Source: a virus. Taken from it: a DNA stretch of 42,514 bases. How positions within the stretch are numbered: position 1 is the stretch's first letter; each line of letters starts with the position of its first letter. This document shows positions 6,350 to 12,069 of the stretch, one piece after another. The stretch is taken from the IMG/VR virus record IMGVR_UViG_3300044846_000322, positions 1 through 42,514 of that record; one strand, given 5' to 3'. Made by a program: the position numbers and the translations under genes. A model generated the notes under the pieces. It worked only from the letters and a program-made list of their open reading frames with translations. It did not search any database and was not told where the DNA came from.

Positions 6350-6661
6350 ATAAGTTATAGCTATCTTATCCGCACCCAAAGGTGTGGTTTAGAGCTAATG
6401 GAAAGGATGAAAGAAGTGAGTGACAGTGTCCTACCACTCACTTATACACACACAAACGTTTATAAAACGGTTTAATATGTGACAACTACAATAACTCTGG
6501 ACATATATCCAGAATGTAGCTTGGCCAATACTAGCTTTAGGTTAGTAAAGCGTAGTTTAATATGTTCATACCAATTACGGAACATGTCCCAGGTATGAAA
6601 CATAAGAGTCTTAGATCTAATCATAGATACGTAAGTTTAGGGATGGGTAGATAAGAGTAAA

Positions 6662-6724
6662 AACTTAGTACTATATCCTAACGGAAAACCTACATCAGGT
6701 TAACATAAGACGTAGTACTAAGTT
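6662..6724. repeat. 12-bp perfect inverted repeat with inner hairpin
   Basis: AACTTAGTACTA at 6662-6673 and its exact complement at 6713-6724 enclose AACCT-ACATC-AGGTT. A further hairpin (TTCCGT/ACGGAA, 6726-6743) and the terminator follow. It could fold as a branched RNA or extrude as a cruciform. Confidence 0.6.
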
Positions 6725-6745
6725 GTTCCGTGACATAACGGAAAA

Positions 6746-6766
6746 AAAGGGGATATAATCCCCTTT
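6746..6766 (-). terminator. Rho-independent terminator for the 6780-7067 gene
   Basis: AAAGGGG-ATATAAT-CCCCTTT forms a perfect 7-bp hairpin. Leftward it runs straight into a seven-T tract (A6742-6748 on the + strand). It lies 13 bases past the stop codon at 6780, ideal for ending that leftward transcript. Its strength suggests that the gene before it is transcribed strongly. Confidence 0.85.
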
Positions 6767-6779
6767 GGTGGAACTGGTC

Positions 6780-7067
6780 TTATGACCAGAATCCACCTTG
6801 GCTTGCATCCTTTGGGATCAAGCCTCCGTCATCCGCAAGGCGGGTGCCGGGTACGACCTGGAAGTTTCCAGAGTCGTCCGTGGCTTCCACGACCTGGTCC
6901 ATTGAAGATGACCAGAAAGTAACTACACGACCTTGGTCTGTGGTTACGCGGAAGCCTACATTTCCAGTCTTAGAAGCTTTAGCTTCGACAGACGAAATGT
7001 TGAAGGTCAACGTTTCTAGTTGACCGAGTGCTTGCTTTGCAAGCAGATGCAATGATGTTGCTGCCAT
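6780..7067 (-). CDS. Probable highly expressed early protein, unknown
   Basis: A 95-residue protein that I do not recognise. It has an N-terminal helix (L-H-L-L-A-K-Q-A-L-G-Q-L), then alternating beta strands with V-G-F-R-V-T-T-D-Q-G-R-V-V-T-F-W, and a Gly/Asp-rich C-terminus. The beta pattern is compatible with an OB- or SH3-like small domain, but this is only an impression. Its base composition is close to half G+C with many GGC/GTC/ACC-type codons, unlike the AT-rich neighbours. It is a monocistronic unit with a hairpin-bearing leader and a strong terminator, and the first leftward gene from the divergent control region. It could be an early protein made in large amounts, or recently acquired. 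Confidence 0.75.
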   Translation of the reverse strand: MAATSLHLLAKQALGQLETLTFNISSVEAKASKTGNVGFRVTTDQGRVVTFWSSSMDQVVEATDDSGNFQVVPGTRLADDGGLIPKDASQGGFWS

Positions 7068-7310
7068 AAATTTTAGTTTAACTTGTTAAACGGGGGGTAT
7101 TCCCCGCCAAATTTATGTTGGGGTAGCTTGATTGGGCGGGTGCTCAGAACCTCTAATATAAACCACGTAAGAGGGGGGGGTCATTTTTAGGGGGTAAATT
7201 GGGTGGGTGAATAAAAAACTAAAAAAATAATATTTGGAAAATTGGTAGGTTATAATTAAATTTGTTAAGTTTAAACCTAATAAGTATATTATACTATAAA
7301 CCAAGATTAT
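7068..7310. promoter_or_regulatory. Divergent control region between leftward and rightward genes
   Basis: A 243-base intergenic region. For the leftward gene it holds a leader with GTTTAAC/GTTAAAC (7076-7091) and CGGGG/CCCCG (7091-7106) hairpins. The middle (7120-7207) is unusually G-rich on the + strand: GGGG 7120-7123, GGG 7134-7136, GGG 7138-7140, eight G at 7173-7180, GGGGG 7190-7194, GGG 7201-7203 and GGG 7205-7207. For the rightward genes it holds TTTG (7261-7264), 19 bases, then GTATATTA (7284-7291). It is a plausible early promoter pair and perhaps an origin; neither is proven. Confidence 0.6.
7261..7291 (+). promoter_or_regulatory. Candidate rightward promoter TTTG-N19-GTATATTA
   Basis: TTTG at 7261-7264 and GTATATTA at 7284-7291 are separated by 19 bases, the Bacteroidota -33/-7 spacing. 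The same pair with the same spacing is found at 24128-24158. The start codon follows at 7311, giving a short leader. Confidence 0.45.
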
Positions 7311-7622
7311 ATGATACATGTTTGTAACATCCACTGTCACGCATTAGATATTGAAAAAGTGGAGCTCATGGGTATAGAGGACAAGGGTCAGTGGATGTCC
7401 TTTGCATTCCATCTAGATGTAGTGATTGCTTGTAAGCTCACTTCCCTAGAAGAGGACTCCTTAGTGTTTAACTGTACCACCATCTTTACGGAGCCTGGGG
7501 ATACGTACATTATAGACACACCGTATCCAGAGTTTCTAAAAATATTTGTTGATTATCATGAACAACCTACAGTGTCTCATCCTTCTAAAGAAGAAAAGAG
7601 TGGAGATGAGTTAGATTTTTAA
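7311..7622 (+). CDS. Unknown protein, first rightward gene
   Basis: A 103-residue protein. It looks like an antiparallel beta domain: W-M-S-F-A-F-H-L-D-V-V-I-A-C (around 28-41), then S-L-V-F-N-C-T-T-I-F, then G-D-T-Y-I-I-D-T-P-Y-P-E-F (62-74), and an acidic tail. The 'D-T-P-Y-x-E-F' segment recurs in uncharacterised phage proteins I have seen next to structural genes. There is no enzymatic motif. It is the first gene of the rightward transcript and begins about 20 bases from the candidate promoter. Confidence 0.65.
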   Translation: MIHVCNIHCHALDIEKVELMGIEDKGQWMSFAFHLDVVIACKLTSLEEDSLVFNCTTIFTEPGDTYIIDTPYPEFLKIFVDYHEQPTVSHPSKEEKSGDELDF

Positions 7623-7641
7623 ACAATAAAACAAACCAAAA

Positions 7642-7989
7642 ATGAAAAAAGAACAAAACATGGAGCAGGAAGAACAGAAGGTTCCTACCAAAGAAGAGAT
7701 CATTGCTTTTATTAAAGAGCAGATTGAAGTGAAAACTGTGCAGCTAGAGTTGCAAGAGTTAAACACTGGACTAGCTAGTGCAAGAGCAGAAGAGCTTAAA
7801 GCTTTAGCATTTATTGCACAGATGACCCAACAAGGAGGAGCTAAACCAGAAGGCACCCCTCACACTATTACACAAGAAGATATGGATAATAATCCAGAAC
7901 TTGTAGAAGAGGGTATTAAGGTGGGAGACGAAGTGATTATTCCTTCTATGCCTCCTACAGAAAAAAGATCTTTAAAGAAAGACAAATAA
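7642..7989 (+). CDS. Small helical protein, unknown
   Basis: A 115-residue protein, strongly Glu/Gln/Lys-rich in residues 1-70 (I-K-E-Q-I-E-V-K-T-V-Q-L-E-L-Q-E-L), so a long helix or coiled coil is likely. A short C-terminal region with V-G-D-E-V-I-I-P-S-M-P-P follows. The start is preceded by AACAAACCAAAA, the A-rich leader type typical here in place of a Shine-Dalgarno site. Members of this type sit near the packaging genes of related phages, with no known role. It lies 19 bases after the previous gene. Confidence 0.65.
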   Translation: MKKEQNMEQEEQKVPTKEEIIAFIKEQIEVKTVQLELQELNTGLASARAEELKALAFIAQMTQQGGAKPEGTPHTITQEDMDNNPELVEEGIKVGDEVIIPSMPPTEKRSLKKDK

Positions 7990-7995
7990 ATTAAT

Positions 7996-8427
7996 ATGGT
8001 TGTTGCCTATAAGCTTAAGGACTACTCATCATCATTTATTTTTGAAAGAGAACATCCAAAAGAGTTACGATGGGATAATAAGTACAAGTTGTACATGCTG
8101 ACAGAACATGAAACATGTCAAGGGATATGGTTCTATGATAAGTCAGTGTTATTTGGAGAGATTATTACATCATGGCAGAGCAGCAACGTATTACATATAG
8201 ATAGTTTCACTGTGCTTCCTAGCCATAGGGGAAAAGGATTGGGATATGCAATGATCCATTCCCTTATGGATTGGGCACAGGAAATGGGTTATGAGTTTAT
8301 TACAGGAGAAGCTCGTGAAGGAGCTAGTTGGCATATATTCAAAAACCTAGGAGCTGAGTCTATTCTTTCTTACAAGGATTGGAACAAAACAAAAGAAAAT
8401 TACACAAGTTTTAAAATCACATTATAA
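7996..8427 (+). CDS. GNAT-family N-acetyltransferase
   Basis: A 143-residue protein. The acetyl-CoA-binding motif of the GNAT fold is clear: V-L-P-S-H-R-G-K-G-L-G-Y-A at residues 73-85, with the R/Q-x-x-G-x-G/A signature as H-R-G-K-G-L-G. It is preceded by the beta-4 strand (V-L-H-I-D-S-F-T-V) and followed by the helix (M-I-H-S-L-M-D-W-A). The length matches a single GNAT domain. The substrate is unknown; in phages such enzymes could acetylate host proteins, antibiotics or nucleotides. Its stop overlaps the next start by one base (TAATG), so it is co-translated with the 8427-8789 gene. Confidence 0.85.
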   Translation: MVVAYKLKDYSSSFIFEREHPKELRWDNKYKLYMLTEHETCQGIWFYDKSVLFGEIITSWQSSNVLHIDSFTVLPSHRGKGLGYAMIHSLMDWAQEMGYEFITGEAREGASWHIFKNLGAESILSYKDWNKTKENYTSFKITL

Positions 8428-8789
8428 TGGCACTAGTTAATCAGGTGGATAAAAGAGTGAGAATGACCACTTGGCAGATTGTCAAGTATCAGATACTCAC
8501 ACATTGCTATCTCTTTGAAATACCAGTTAGTGAAGCAGACTTAAACTGTCTCACTCTATTGGCTATTGAAGGAGATCAAGAACTAACACATTTCTGTAAC
8601 AAAGCATATGATAAGAAAATCTTCTCTAGCACACAGTCTGTGCGTAACTGTCTCACTAAAGCTGAAAGGAAAGGATTGATTATGAAAGAAGGAAAGAATA
8701 AGAAAAAGATTTCTATTAATTCTAGTCTTAAACTACATGCTCACGGAAATATTTTGTTAGACTATAAATTTTTAAGCGTTGAAGCCTAA
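8427..8789 (+). CDS. wHTH-like protein upstream of the IHF-like gene
   Basis: A 120-residue basic protein. Residues 40-90 are helical, with a possible helix-turn-helix (S-S-T-Q-S-V-R-N-C-L-T-K-A-E-R-K-G-L-I), followed by a Lys-rich wing-like segment (K-E-G-K-N-K-K-K-I-S-I). This organisation resembles winged-helix proteins that sit beside HU/IHF-like and packaging genes in Bacteroidota phages; DNA binding is inferred. It overlaps the preceding gene by one base and the following TTG-started gene by 11 bases. Confidence 0.7.
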   Translation: MALVNQVDKRVRMTTWQIVKYQILTHCYLFEIPVSEADLNCLTLLAIEGDQELTHFCNKAYDKKIFSSTQSVRNCLTKAERKGLIMKEGKNKKKISINSSLKLHAHGNILLDYKFLSVEA

Positions 8790-9210
8790 AAAGTATAAAG
8801 ACATACTTCCTATTGTAGCTGAAGAGCTAAACTTGTCGCAACAGATGGTGACAGATGTCACATCGTTCTATTGGCAAGAGATAAGAAAAAGTCTATCAAG
8901 CTTAAAACATAGTAGAATACATATTACCAATCTTGGAGACTTTACAATAAAGCATTGGAAGTTAGATGACAAGATTGATAAGTTAGAAAAGTTTAAAGAC
9001 AACTTTAGACAAAAAGGATTACAAGAAATTGTAACCAGGTTTAGAACAGATGAGACACTCTTTGATCTAAAGGCAATTAAGATCCTAATGGATGAAGAGA
9101 AACAAAGGAAAGATTTTATTAAGTTACATAAAACCAAAACTGATGAGTCTAAAAGAGAACATAATACAAATTTGGAAAGCAAAGGGACAGATCCTGGAGG
9201 GAATAACTAA
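8779..9210 (+). CDS. HU/IHF-like DNA-bending protein, TTG start
   Basis: A 143-residue protein beginning with TTG (8779-8781); no ATG is available near the N-terminus. Residues 5-60 match the HU/IHF dimerisation domain: helices A-E-E-L-N-L-S-Q-Q-M-V and V-T-S-F-Y-W-Q-E-I-R-K-S-L, then H-I-T-N-L-G-D-F-T-I (48-57), equivalent to the I-x-x-L-G-x-F strand of HU. The DNA-binding arm is not obviously conserved, and a long Lys/Glu-rich helical tail replaces it. In crAss-like and related phages an IHF-like gene near the terminase is usual. It may bend DNA for packaging or act in transcription. Confidence 0.75.
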   Translation: MKPKKYKDILPIVAEELNLSQQMVTDVTSFYWQEIRKSLSSLKHSRIHITNLGDFTIKHWKLDDKIDKLEKFKDNFRQKGLQEIVTRFRTDETLFDLKAIKILMDEEKQRKDFIKLHKTKTDESKREHNTNLESKGTDPGGNN

Positions 9211-9472
9211 CTCCATCTTTAAGAGAGAGGATGTAGAAGAGATTGCTAAACGTAGAATGGATATATGCTTCTTCTGTGATCTATATACAGAAGATGATAA
9301 AGGATGTTTAGTTCCGGGTACAGGTCCATGTTGTAATCAAGAACTTAGTGGATGCGGATGTAGTTTAAGTTTTAAAACTAGATCTCTATCTTCAGATTGC
9401 CCAAAGGGACATTGGAAAGCTGAGGTGACACAAGAAGAAGAAGATTTAATTAATCAGAAGTTAGGAATATAA
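9143..9472 (+). CDS. Cys-rich putative zinc protein
   Basis: A 109-residue protein starting at MSLKENII; an earlier ATG (9092) lies deeper in the IHF-like gene and is less likely. Even this start overlaps that gene by 68 bases. An amphipathic helix (W-K-A-K-G-Q-I-L-E-G-I-T-N-S-I-F) is followed by eight Cys (C42, C45, C55, C63, C64, C71, C73, C86) arranged as C-x-x-C ... C-C ... C-G-C-S-L ... C-P-K-G-H-W. This is a recurring phage family that I recognise by the 'C-G-C-x-L ... K-T-R ... C-P-x-G-x-W' pattern, probably binding two zinc ions. The role is unknown. Confidence 0.75.
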   Translation: MSLKENIIQIWKAKGQILEGITNSIFKREDVEEIAKRRMDICFFCDLYTEDDKGCLVPGTGPCCNQELSGCGCSLSFKTRSLSSDCPKGHWKAEVTQEEEDLINQKLGI

Positions 9473-9483
9473 ACAACAAACAT

Positions 9484-10323
9484 ATGAGCATTATAACATT
9501 CACACCACATGACCACAAGTATACAAGTATAGATAAACAAGAAGATATCAAATGGGTATCTGTAACATCGTTTATTGGTAACTTTAAACAACCATTTGAC
9601 GCAGATAAGATTGCTCTAAAAACATCTAAGTCTAAGAAGTCTAAATGGTACGGCATGACGCCAGAAGAAATAAAACTTGCATGGTCTAATGAAGCATTAC
9701 GTGCTACAACATTAGGTACATGGTATCATAATTGCAGAGAATCAGATATATGTTCATTAGAAACAATAGAAAGACATGGTAACACTGTTCCTATTTTTAG
9801 GCCGATTGAGACTGACGGTATTAAGGTTTCTCCAAATCAGAAGCTCACAGATGGTGTATATCCTGAGCACATGGTTTACCTAAAATCTGCCGGATTATGT
9901 GGTCAATCAGATCTTGTTGAGGTGATTAGTGGAGAAGTTCATATTACAGACTATAAGACTAATAAAGAAATTAAGACAGAAGGATTCACTAACTGGGAGG
10001 GTATCACCACTAAGATGAACTCTCCTGTTAGTCATCTTGATGATTGTAATGTAAACCACTATGCGTTACAGTTAAGTTTGTATATGTATATTATACTGAA
10101 ACATAATCCAAAACTAAAGCCAGGAATACTAACTATACATCATATTCTATTTGAAGAAGTGGGTAAAGATAAGTTTGGTAATCCCATCACCGCTCTTGAT
10201 ACAAATGGTGATCCTATAGTTAAAGATATTATTCAGTATGACCTACCATATTTGAAAGCAGAAGTTATATCTTTACTACATTGGTTAGAAGATAATAGAG
10301 ATAACTTAAAAGCTAAACACTAA
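9484..10323 (+). CDS. PD-(D/E)XK nuclease
   Basis: A 279-residue protein. The core is at residues 125-160: Glu in Y-P-E-H-M-V-Y (E128), G-Q-S-D-L-V-E with D143, then V-H-I-T-D-Y-K-T-N-K with D156-x-K158. This gives the E ... D ... (D/E)-x-K order of the PD-(D/E)XK fold seen in RecB-like, Cas4-like and phage exonucleases. The N-terminus contains a T-x-V-T-S-F-I motif and a helical segment. It lies just upstream of the terminase in the position where related phages carry such a nuclease, suggesting a part in recombination or genome-end processing. Its stop overlaps the next start (TAATG). Confidence 0.8.
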   Translation: MSIITFTPHDHKYTSIDKQEDIKWVSVTSFIGNFKQPFDADKIALKTSKSKKSKWYGMTPEEIKLAWSNEALRATTLGTWYHNCRESDICSLETIERHGNTVPIFRPIETDGIKVSPNQKLTDGVYPEHMVYLKSAGLCGQSDLVEVISGEVHITDYKTNKEIKTEGFTNWEGITTKMNSPVSHLDDCNVNHYALQLSLYMYIILKHNPKLKPGILTIHHILFEEVGKDKFGNPITALDTNGDPIVKDIIQYDLPYLKAEVISLLHWLEDNRDNLKAKH

Positions 10324-10838
10324 TGAGAAAAGAATTACTAGTTTCAGCTACTAAAGAAAAGAAACTTATTGTTACACTTACCAATAAGATTATTGAAAAA
10401 TATCCTGATCTATCAGCTGATAATACACTTGTTTTAATGGTTAGTCCTGATTATTCTGCAACAGTAGCTATGCACCTTGCTCATAATTTAAGTAAAGATG
10501 GTGAAATGTGTGATATACTACCTATACACGTCCCTTATCCTGATGAAAATGAGCACATCTATGTAAGAAAAGCAGACCAAGATATAGATAACTGGTTTAA
10601 GTTTTCAGAAGATAATTATAAATATTATCTTTTAGTAGAAGGAGGTGTAATACGTGGAGGCAATTATACATGGCTCACTAAGTTATTAAATAAAAAAGTC
10701 ACTGGTAAAGTGATTACTGCTTCTTTATATGAAAATATAGGAAGTAGATTTCAAAGTGATGTTGTAGCAGAATACTATGATAACACTAAACAAGACCTCA
10801 CTTTCTATTTTGAAAGAGAAAATAAACATTGGAACTAA
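10323..10838 (+). CDS. Possible phosphoribosyltransferase-like protein
   Basis: A 171-residue protein. The pattern is alpha/beta: T-L-V-L-M-V-S-P-D-Y-S-A-T-V-A-M-H (41-57), then Y-Y-L-L-V-E-G-G-V-I-R-G-G-N-Y-T (102-117), then a strand G-K-V-I-T-A-S-L-Y-E-N. The hydrophobic strand followed by E-G-G-V-x-x-G-x-x-x-T is reminiscent of the PRPP loop of phosphoribosyltransferases, although the acidic pair is incomplete (E-G in place of D-D/E-D). Function is therefore uncertain. It overlaps both neighbours by one base (TAATG), so it is part of a tightly coupled trio. Confidence 0.6.
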   Translation: MRKELLVSATKEKKLIVTLTNKIIEKYPDLSADNTLVLMVSPDYSATVAMHLAHNLSKDGEMCDILPIHVPYPDENEHIYVRKADQDIDNWFKFSEDNYKYYLLVEGGVIRGGNYTWLTKLLNKKVTGKVITASLYENIGSRFQSDVVAEYYDNTKQDLTFYFERENKHWN

Positions 10839-11350
10839 TGGTAAGATTATTTGATATACAGAATGGTAAGCTTGTTCCTAGTGAACATTGCTACACATTA
10901 AAGTTTTTAAAAGATATAATGGATGAGTATGGTGATGAATCTGTAAAGGTTTATACATATTTGTTCTATATGACTTGTCCTAACCCAGATTTGAATCCTT
11001 TCTTTGATGTACCGGAAACAGACAAAGAAGAGATTATTGTAACAGAGGTGGACGGAGAATTTTCTACAGAAGATGATCTTATAGTGAATGCACTTAAAAT
11101 GTGTAAGAAATTATATGAGACTCCTACATATAGAGCATACCAGGGTATTAAGATAGCACTAGATAATATGGCTGGGTTTATGGCTACAGAAAAAGTAACT
11201 TCTGGAAGAGATGGATCTGCTACAGCTATTCTAAGAATAGCAGAAAGATTTGATGCAGTTAGACAAAGCTTTAAAGGTGTGTATAGAGATTTATTAGAAG
11301 AACAACAATCACAAGTTAGAGGTGGACAGAATCTAGCTTATGATCAGTAA
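10838..11350 (+). CDS. Packaging-region protein; small terminase candidate
   Basis: A 170-residue protein started by the ATG that overlaps the previous stop (TAATG); a TTG three codons earlier is less likely. The family is recognisable from other Bacteroidota phages, where it also sits just before the large terminase. It carries the motifs Y-L-F-Y-M-T-C-P-N-P-D-L-N-P-F-F (about 43-58), E-T-P-T-Y-R-A-Y-Q-G-I-K (about 100-111) and R-G-G-Q-N-L-A-Y-D-Q at the C-terminus. Mostly helical and acidic, it could be the small terminase subunit, but no DNA-binding domain is visible; that role is inferred from position only. Confidence 0.65.
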   Translation: MVRLFDIQNGKLVPSEHCYTLKFLKDIMDEYGDESVKVYTYLFYMTCPNPDLNPFFDVPETDKEEIIVTEVDGEFSTEDDLIVNALKMCKKLYETPTYRAYQGIKIALDNMAGFMATEKVTSGRDGSATAILRIAERFDAVRQSFKGVYRDLLEEQQSQVRGGQNLAYDQ

Positions 11351-11481
11351 AGATAATGTTCCCTAAGTACACGGGATCGTAGTTCCTCTAAGGCTTATTT
11401 ATTAAATAGGCACACTACAAGAGCTAGATCGTAAGCTAGATGGTTTGGTAACTTTTCCACTGACGTAATAAGTTACAACAT
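11351..11481 (+). ncRNA. Structured non-coding segment upstream of the expanded tRNA
   Basis: No gene is visible. Helices seen are GTAGT/ACTAC enclosing the 8-bp hairpin GCTTATTT-ATT-AAATAGGC (11393-11411), a direct repeat of GCTAGAT about 12 bases apart, and GTAACTT (11448-11454) with its perfect complement AAGTTAC (11470-11476). Together with the elements that follow, it forms a roughly 400-base RNA island between the packaging genes. Confidence 0.45.
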
Positions 11482-11651
11482 TGTAGAGTGGCGAAATTGG
11501 GTTGTCTCAGTTATGACCCTGGCATACGCACCCACCTGTCTCGTGGGCGGTGACAAAGAAATAGATTGATGATATGGGGTAGACCACCAGCTTGCAAGCG
11601 TACTGTCATCAATTGAATCTCACCTTGGTGGTTCGAGTCCATCCTCTACAG
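11482..11651 (+). tRNA. Expanded tRNA with D-loop and variable-arm insertions
   Basis: All tRNA helices can be traced over 170 nt. The acceptor is TGTAGAG/CTCTACA (7 bp, 11482-11488/11644-11650) with discriminator G. The D stem is GCG/CGC around AAATTGG ... CATA. The anticodon arm is CCCAC-CTGTCTC-GTGGG (11531-11547), nominal anticodon GTC. The variable stem is GGTGA/TCACC (11549-11553/11620-11624), and the T arm is GGTGG-TTCGAGT-CCATC (11627-11643). Two insertions make it twice normal size: about 22 nt in the D loop (11501-11522, itself a GGGT/ACCC hairpin) and about 66 nt in the variable arm (11554-11619, with an 8-bp ATTGATGA/TCATCAAT helix). T at position 37 is unusual. The identity is uncertain, since a long variable arm normally means Leu, Ser or Tyr rather than Asp. 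Confidence 0.6.
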
Positions 11652-11662
11652 CATATTAGGTT

Positions 11663-11723
11663 GACTGGAATGTATCCTTTAACTGTAGAAAGGGCGGATA
11701 CCTAGAGGTTAGAAATGCCAGTC
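11663..11723 (+). ncRNA. Hairpin RNA with two competing inner helices
   Basis: GACTGG (11663-11668) and CCAGTC (11718-11723) close a 61-base domain. Inside, GTATCC/GGATAC (11672-11677/11696-11701) and CCTTT/AAAGG (11676-11680/11689-11693) share two C residues, so only one can form fully at a time. It could be a small switch-like RNA or a degraded tRNA; no TTCRA loop is present. Confidence 0.45.
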
Positions 11724-11726
11724 GTA

Positions 11727-11759
11727 AAAGCAGATGTCCACGCACCCATCTTCTGCTTT
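11727..11759 (+). terminator. Terminator-like hairpin before the terminase operon
   Basis: AAAGCAGA (11727-11734) pairs perfectly with TCTGCTTT (11752-11759) around an 17-base loop. It is followed by CCTAAAAATATT without a clean T run, so it may be a processing site or attenuator between the RNA island and the packaging genes. Confidence 0.5.
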
Positions 11760-11784
11760 CCTAAAAATATTAAACTATAAAACT

Positions 11785-12069
11785 ATGGCACAAGACGTTT
11801 ACACAGATTATGAAATTAAAGAGTTTGCAGCAATTGACCCTCTATCAGATATTGATGGTTATATGCATGATTGGGTTTTCCATTTTAATCCTTACAATAA
11901 ACTATGGAATGCTATTCCTAGAGATTTATATATTAAATATTGGGACAATTGTGAACTGGATGGCGTATTACGTAGTAAAGATTTTAACACTCTTTTACAC
12001 TTATTACATAAGTCTAAAGGTGATGTAAACGAGATTCGTAATATAACCACTGTTGTTACTCGTAAATAA
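11785..12069 (+). CDS. Small protein coupled to the large terminase
   Basis: A 94-residue protein started at MAQDVYTDY; an ATG 17 codons upstream lies inside the hairpin at 11727-11759 and is rejected. It is acidic and aromatic, with W-V-F-H-F-N-P-Y-N-K-L-W-N-A-I near residues 32-46 and a helical C-terminal part. The pattern 'W-x-F-x-Y-N-P-x-x-x-x-W-x-A' is familiar from small proteins before phage terminases, but no function is established. Its stop overlaps the terminase start (TAATG), so it is translationally coupled and could be a terminase accessory factor. Confidence 0.7.
   Translation: MAQDVYTDYEIKEFAAIDPLSDIDGYMHDWVFHFNPYNKLWNAIPRDLYIKYWDNCELDGVLRSKDFNTLLHLLHKSKGDVNEIRNITTVVTRK

Larger units (their letters stand above)
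6189..6745. ncRNA. Structured non-coding island, several perfect hairpins
   Basis: About 550 bases without a convincing gene but dense in base-paired elements. (a) A nested structure spans 6255-6349. (b) CCGCACC/GGTGTGG lies at 6370-6387. (c) AAGTGAGTG/CACTCACTT lies at 6414-6443. (d) A near-perfect CATACC/GGTATG pairing lies around 6552-6600. (e) AACTTAGTACTA/TAGTACTAAGTT lies at 6662-6724. (f) TTCCGT/ACGGAA lies at 6726-6743. The strand of transcription is not known. The density suggests one or more structured RNAs, or a replication or packaging signal. Confidence 0.45.

Noticed and set aside
6254-6475. Rightward 73-codon open frame
   Set aside because: It crosses the nested helices and hairpins of the non-coding island, lies among leftward genes, and its composition (Ser/Thr/Tyr/Cys-rich) is not protein-like.
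7113-7340. Leftward 75-codon frame in the control region
   Set aside because: Composition arises from G-tracts and AT-rich promoter sequence; it overlaps the start of the rightward operon.
11482-11651. Group I intron interrupting a tRNA
   Set aside because: The extra segments are about 22 and 66 nt, too short for a group I intron, they are not in the anticodon loop, and no conserved catalytic-core segments are visible.
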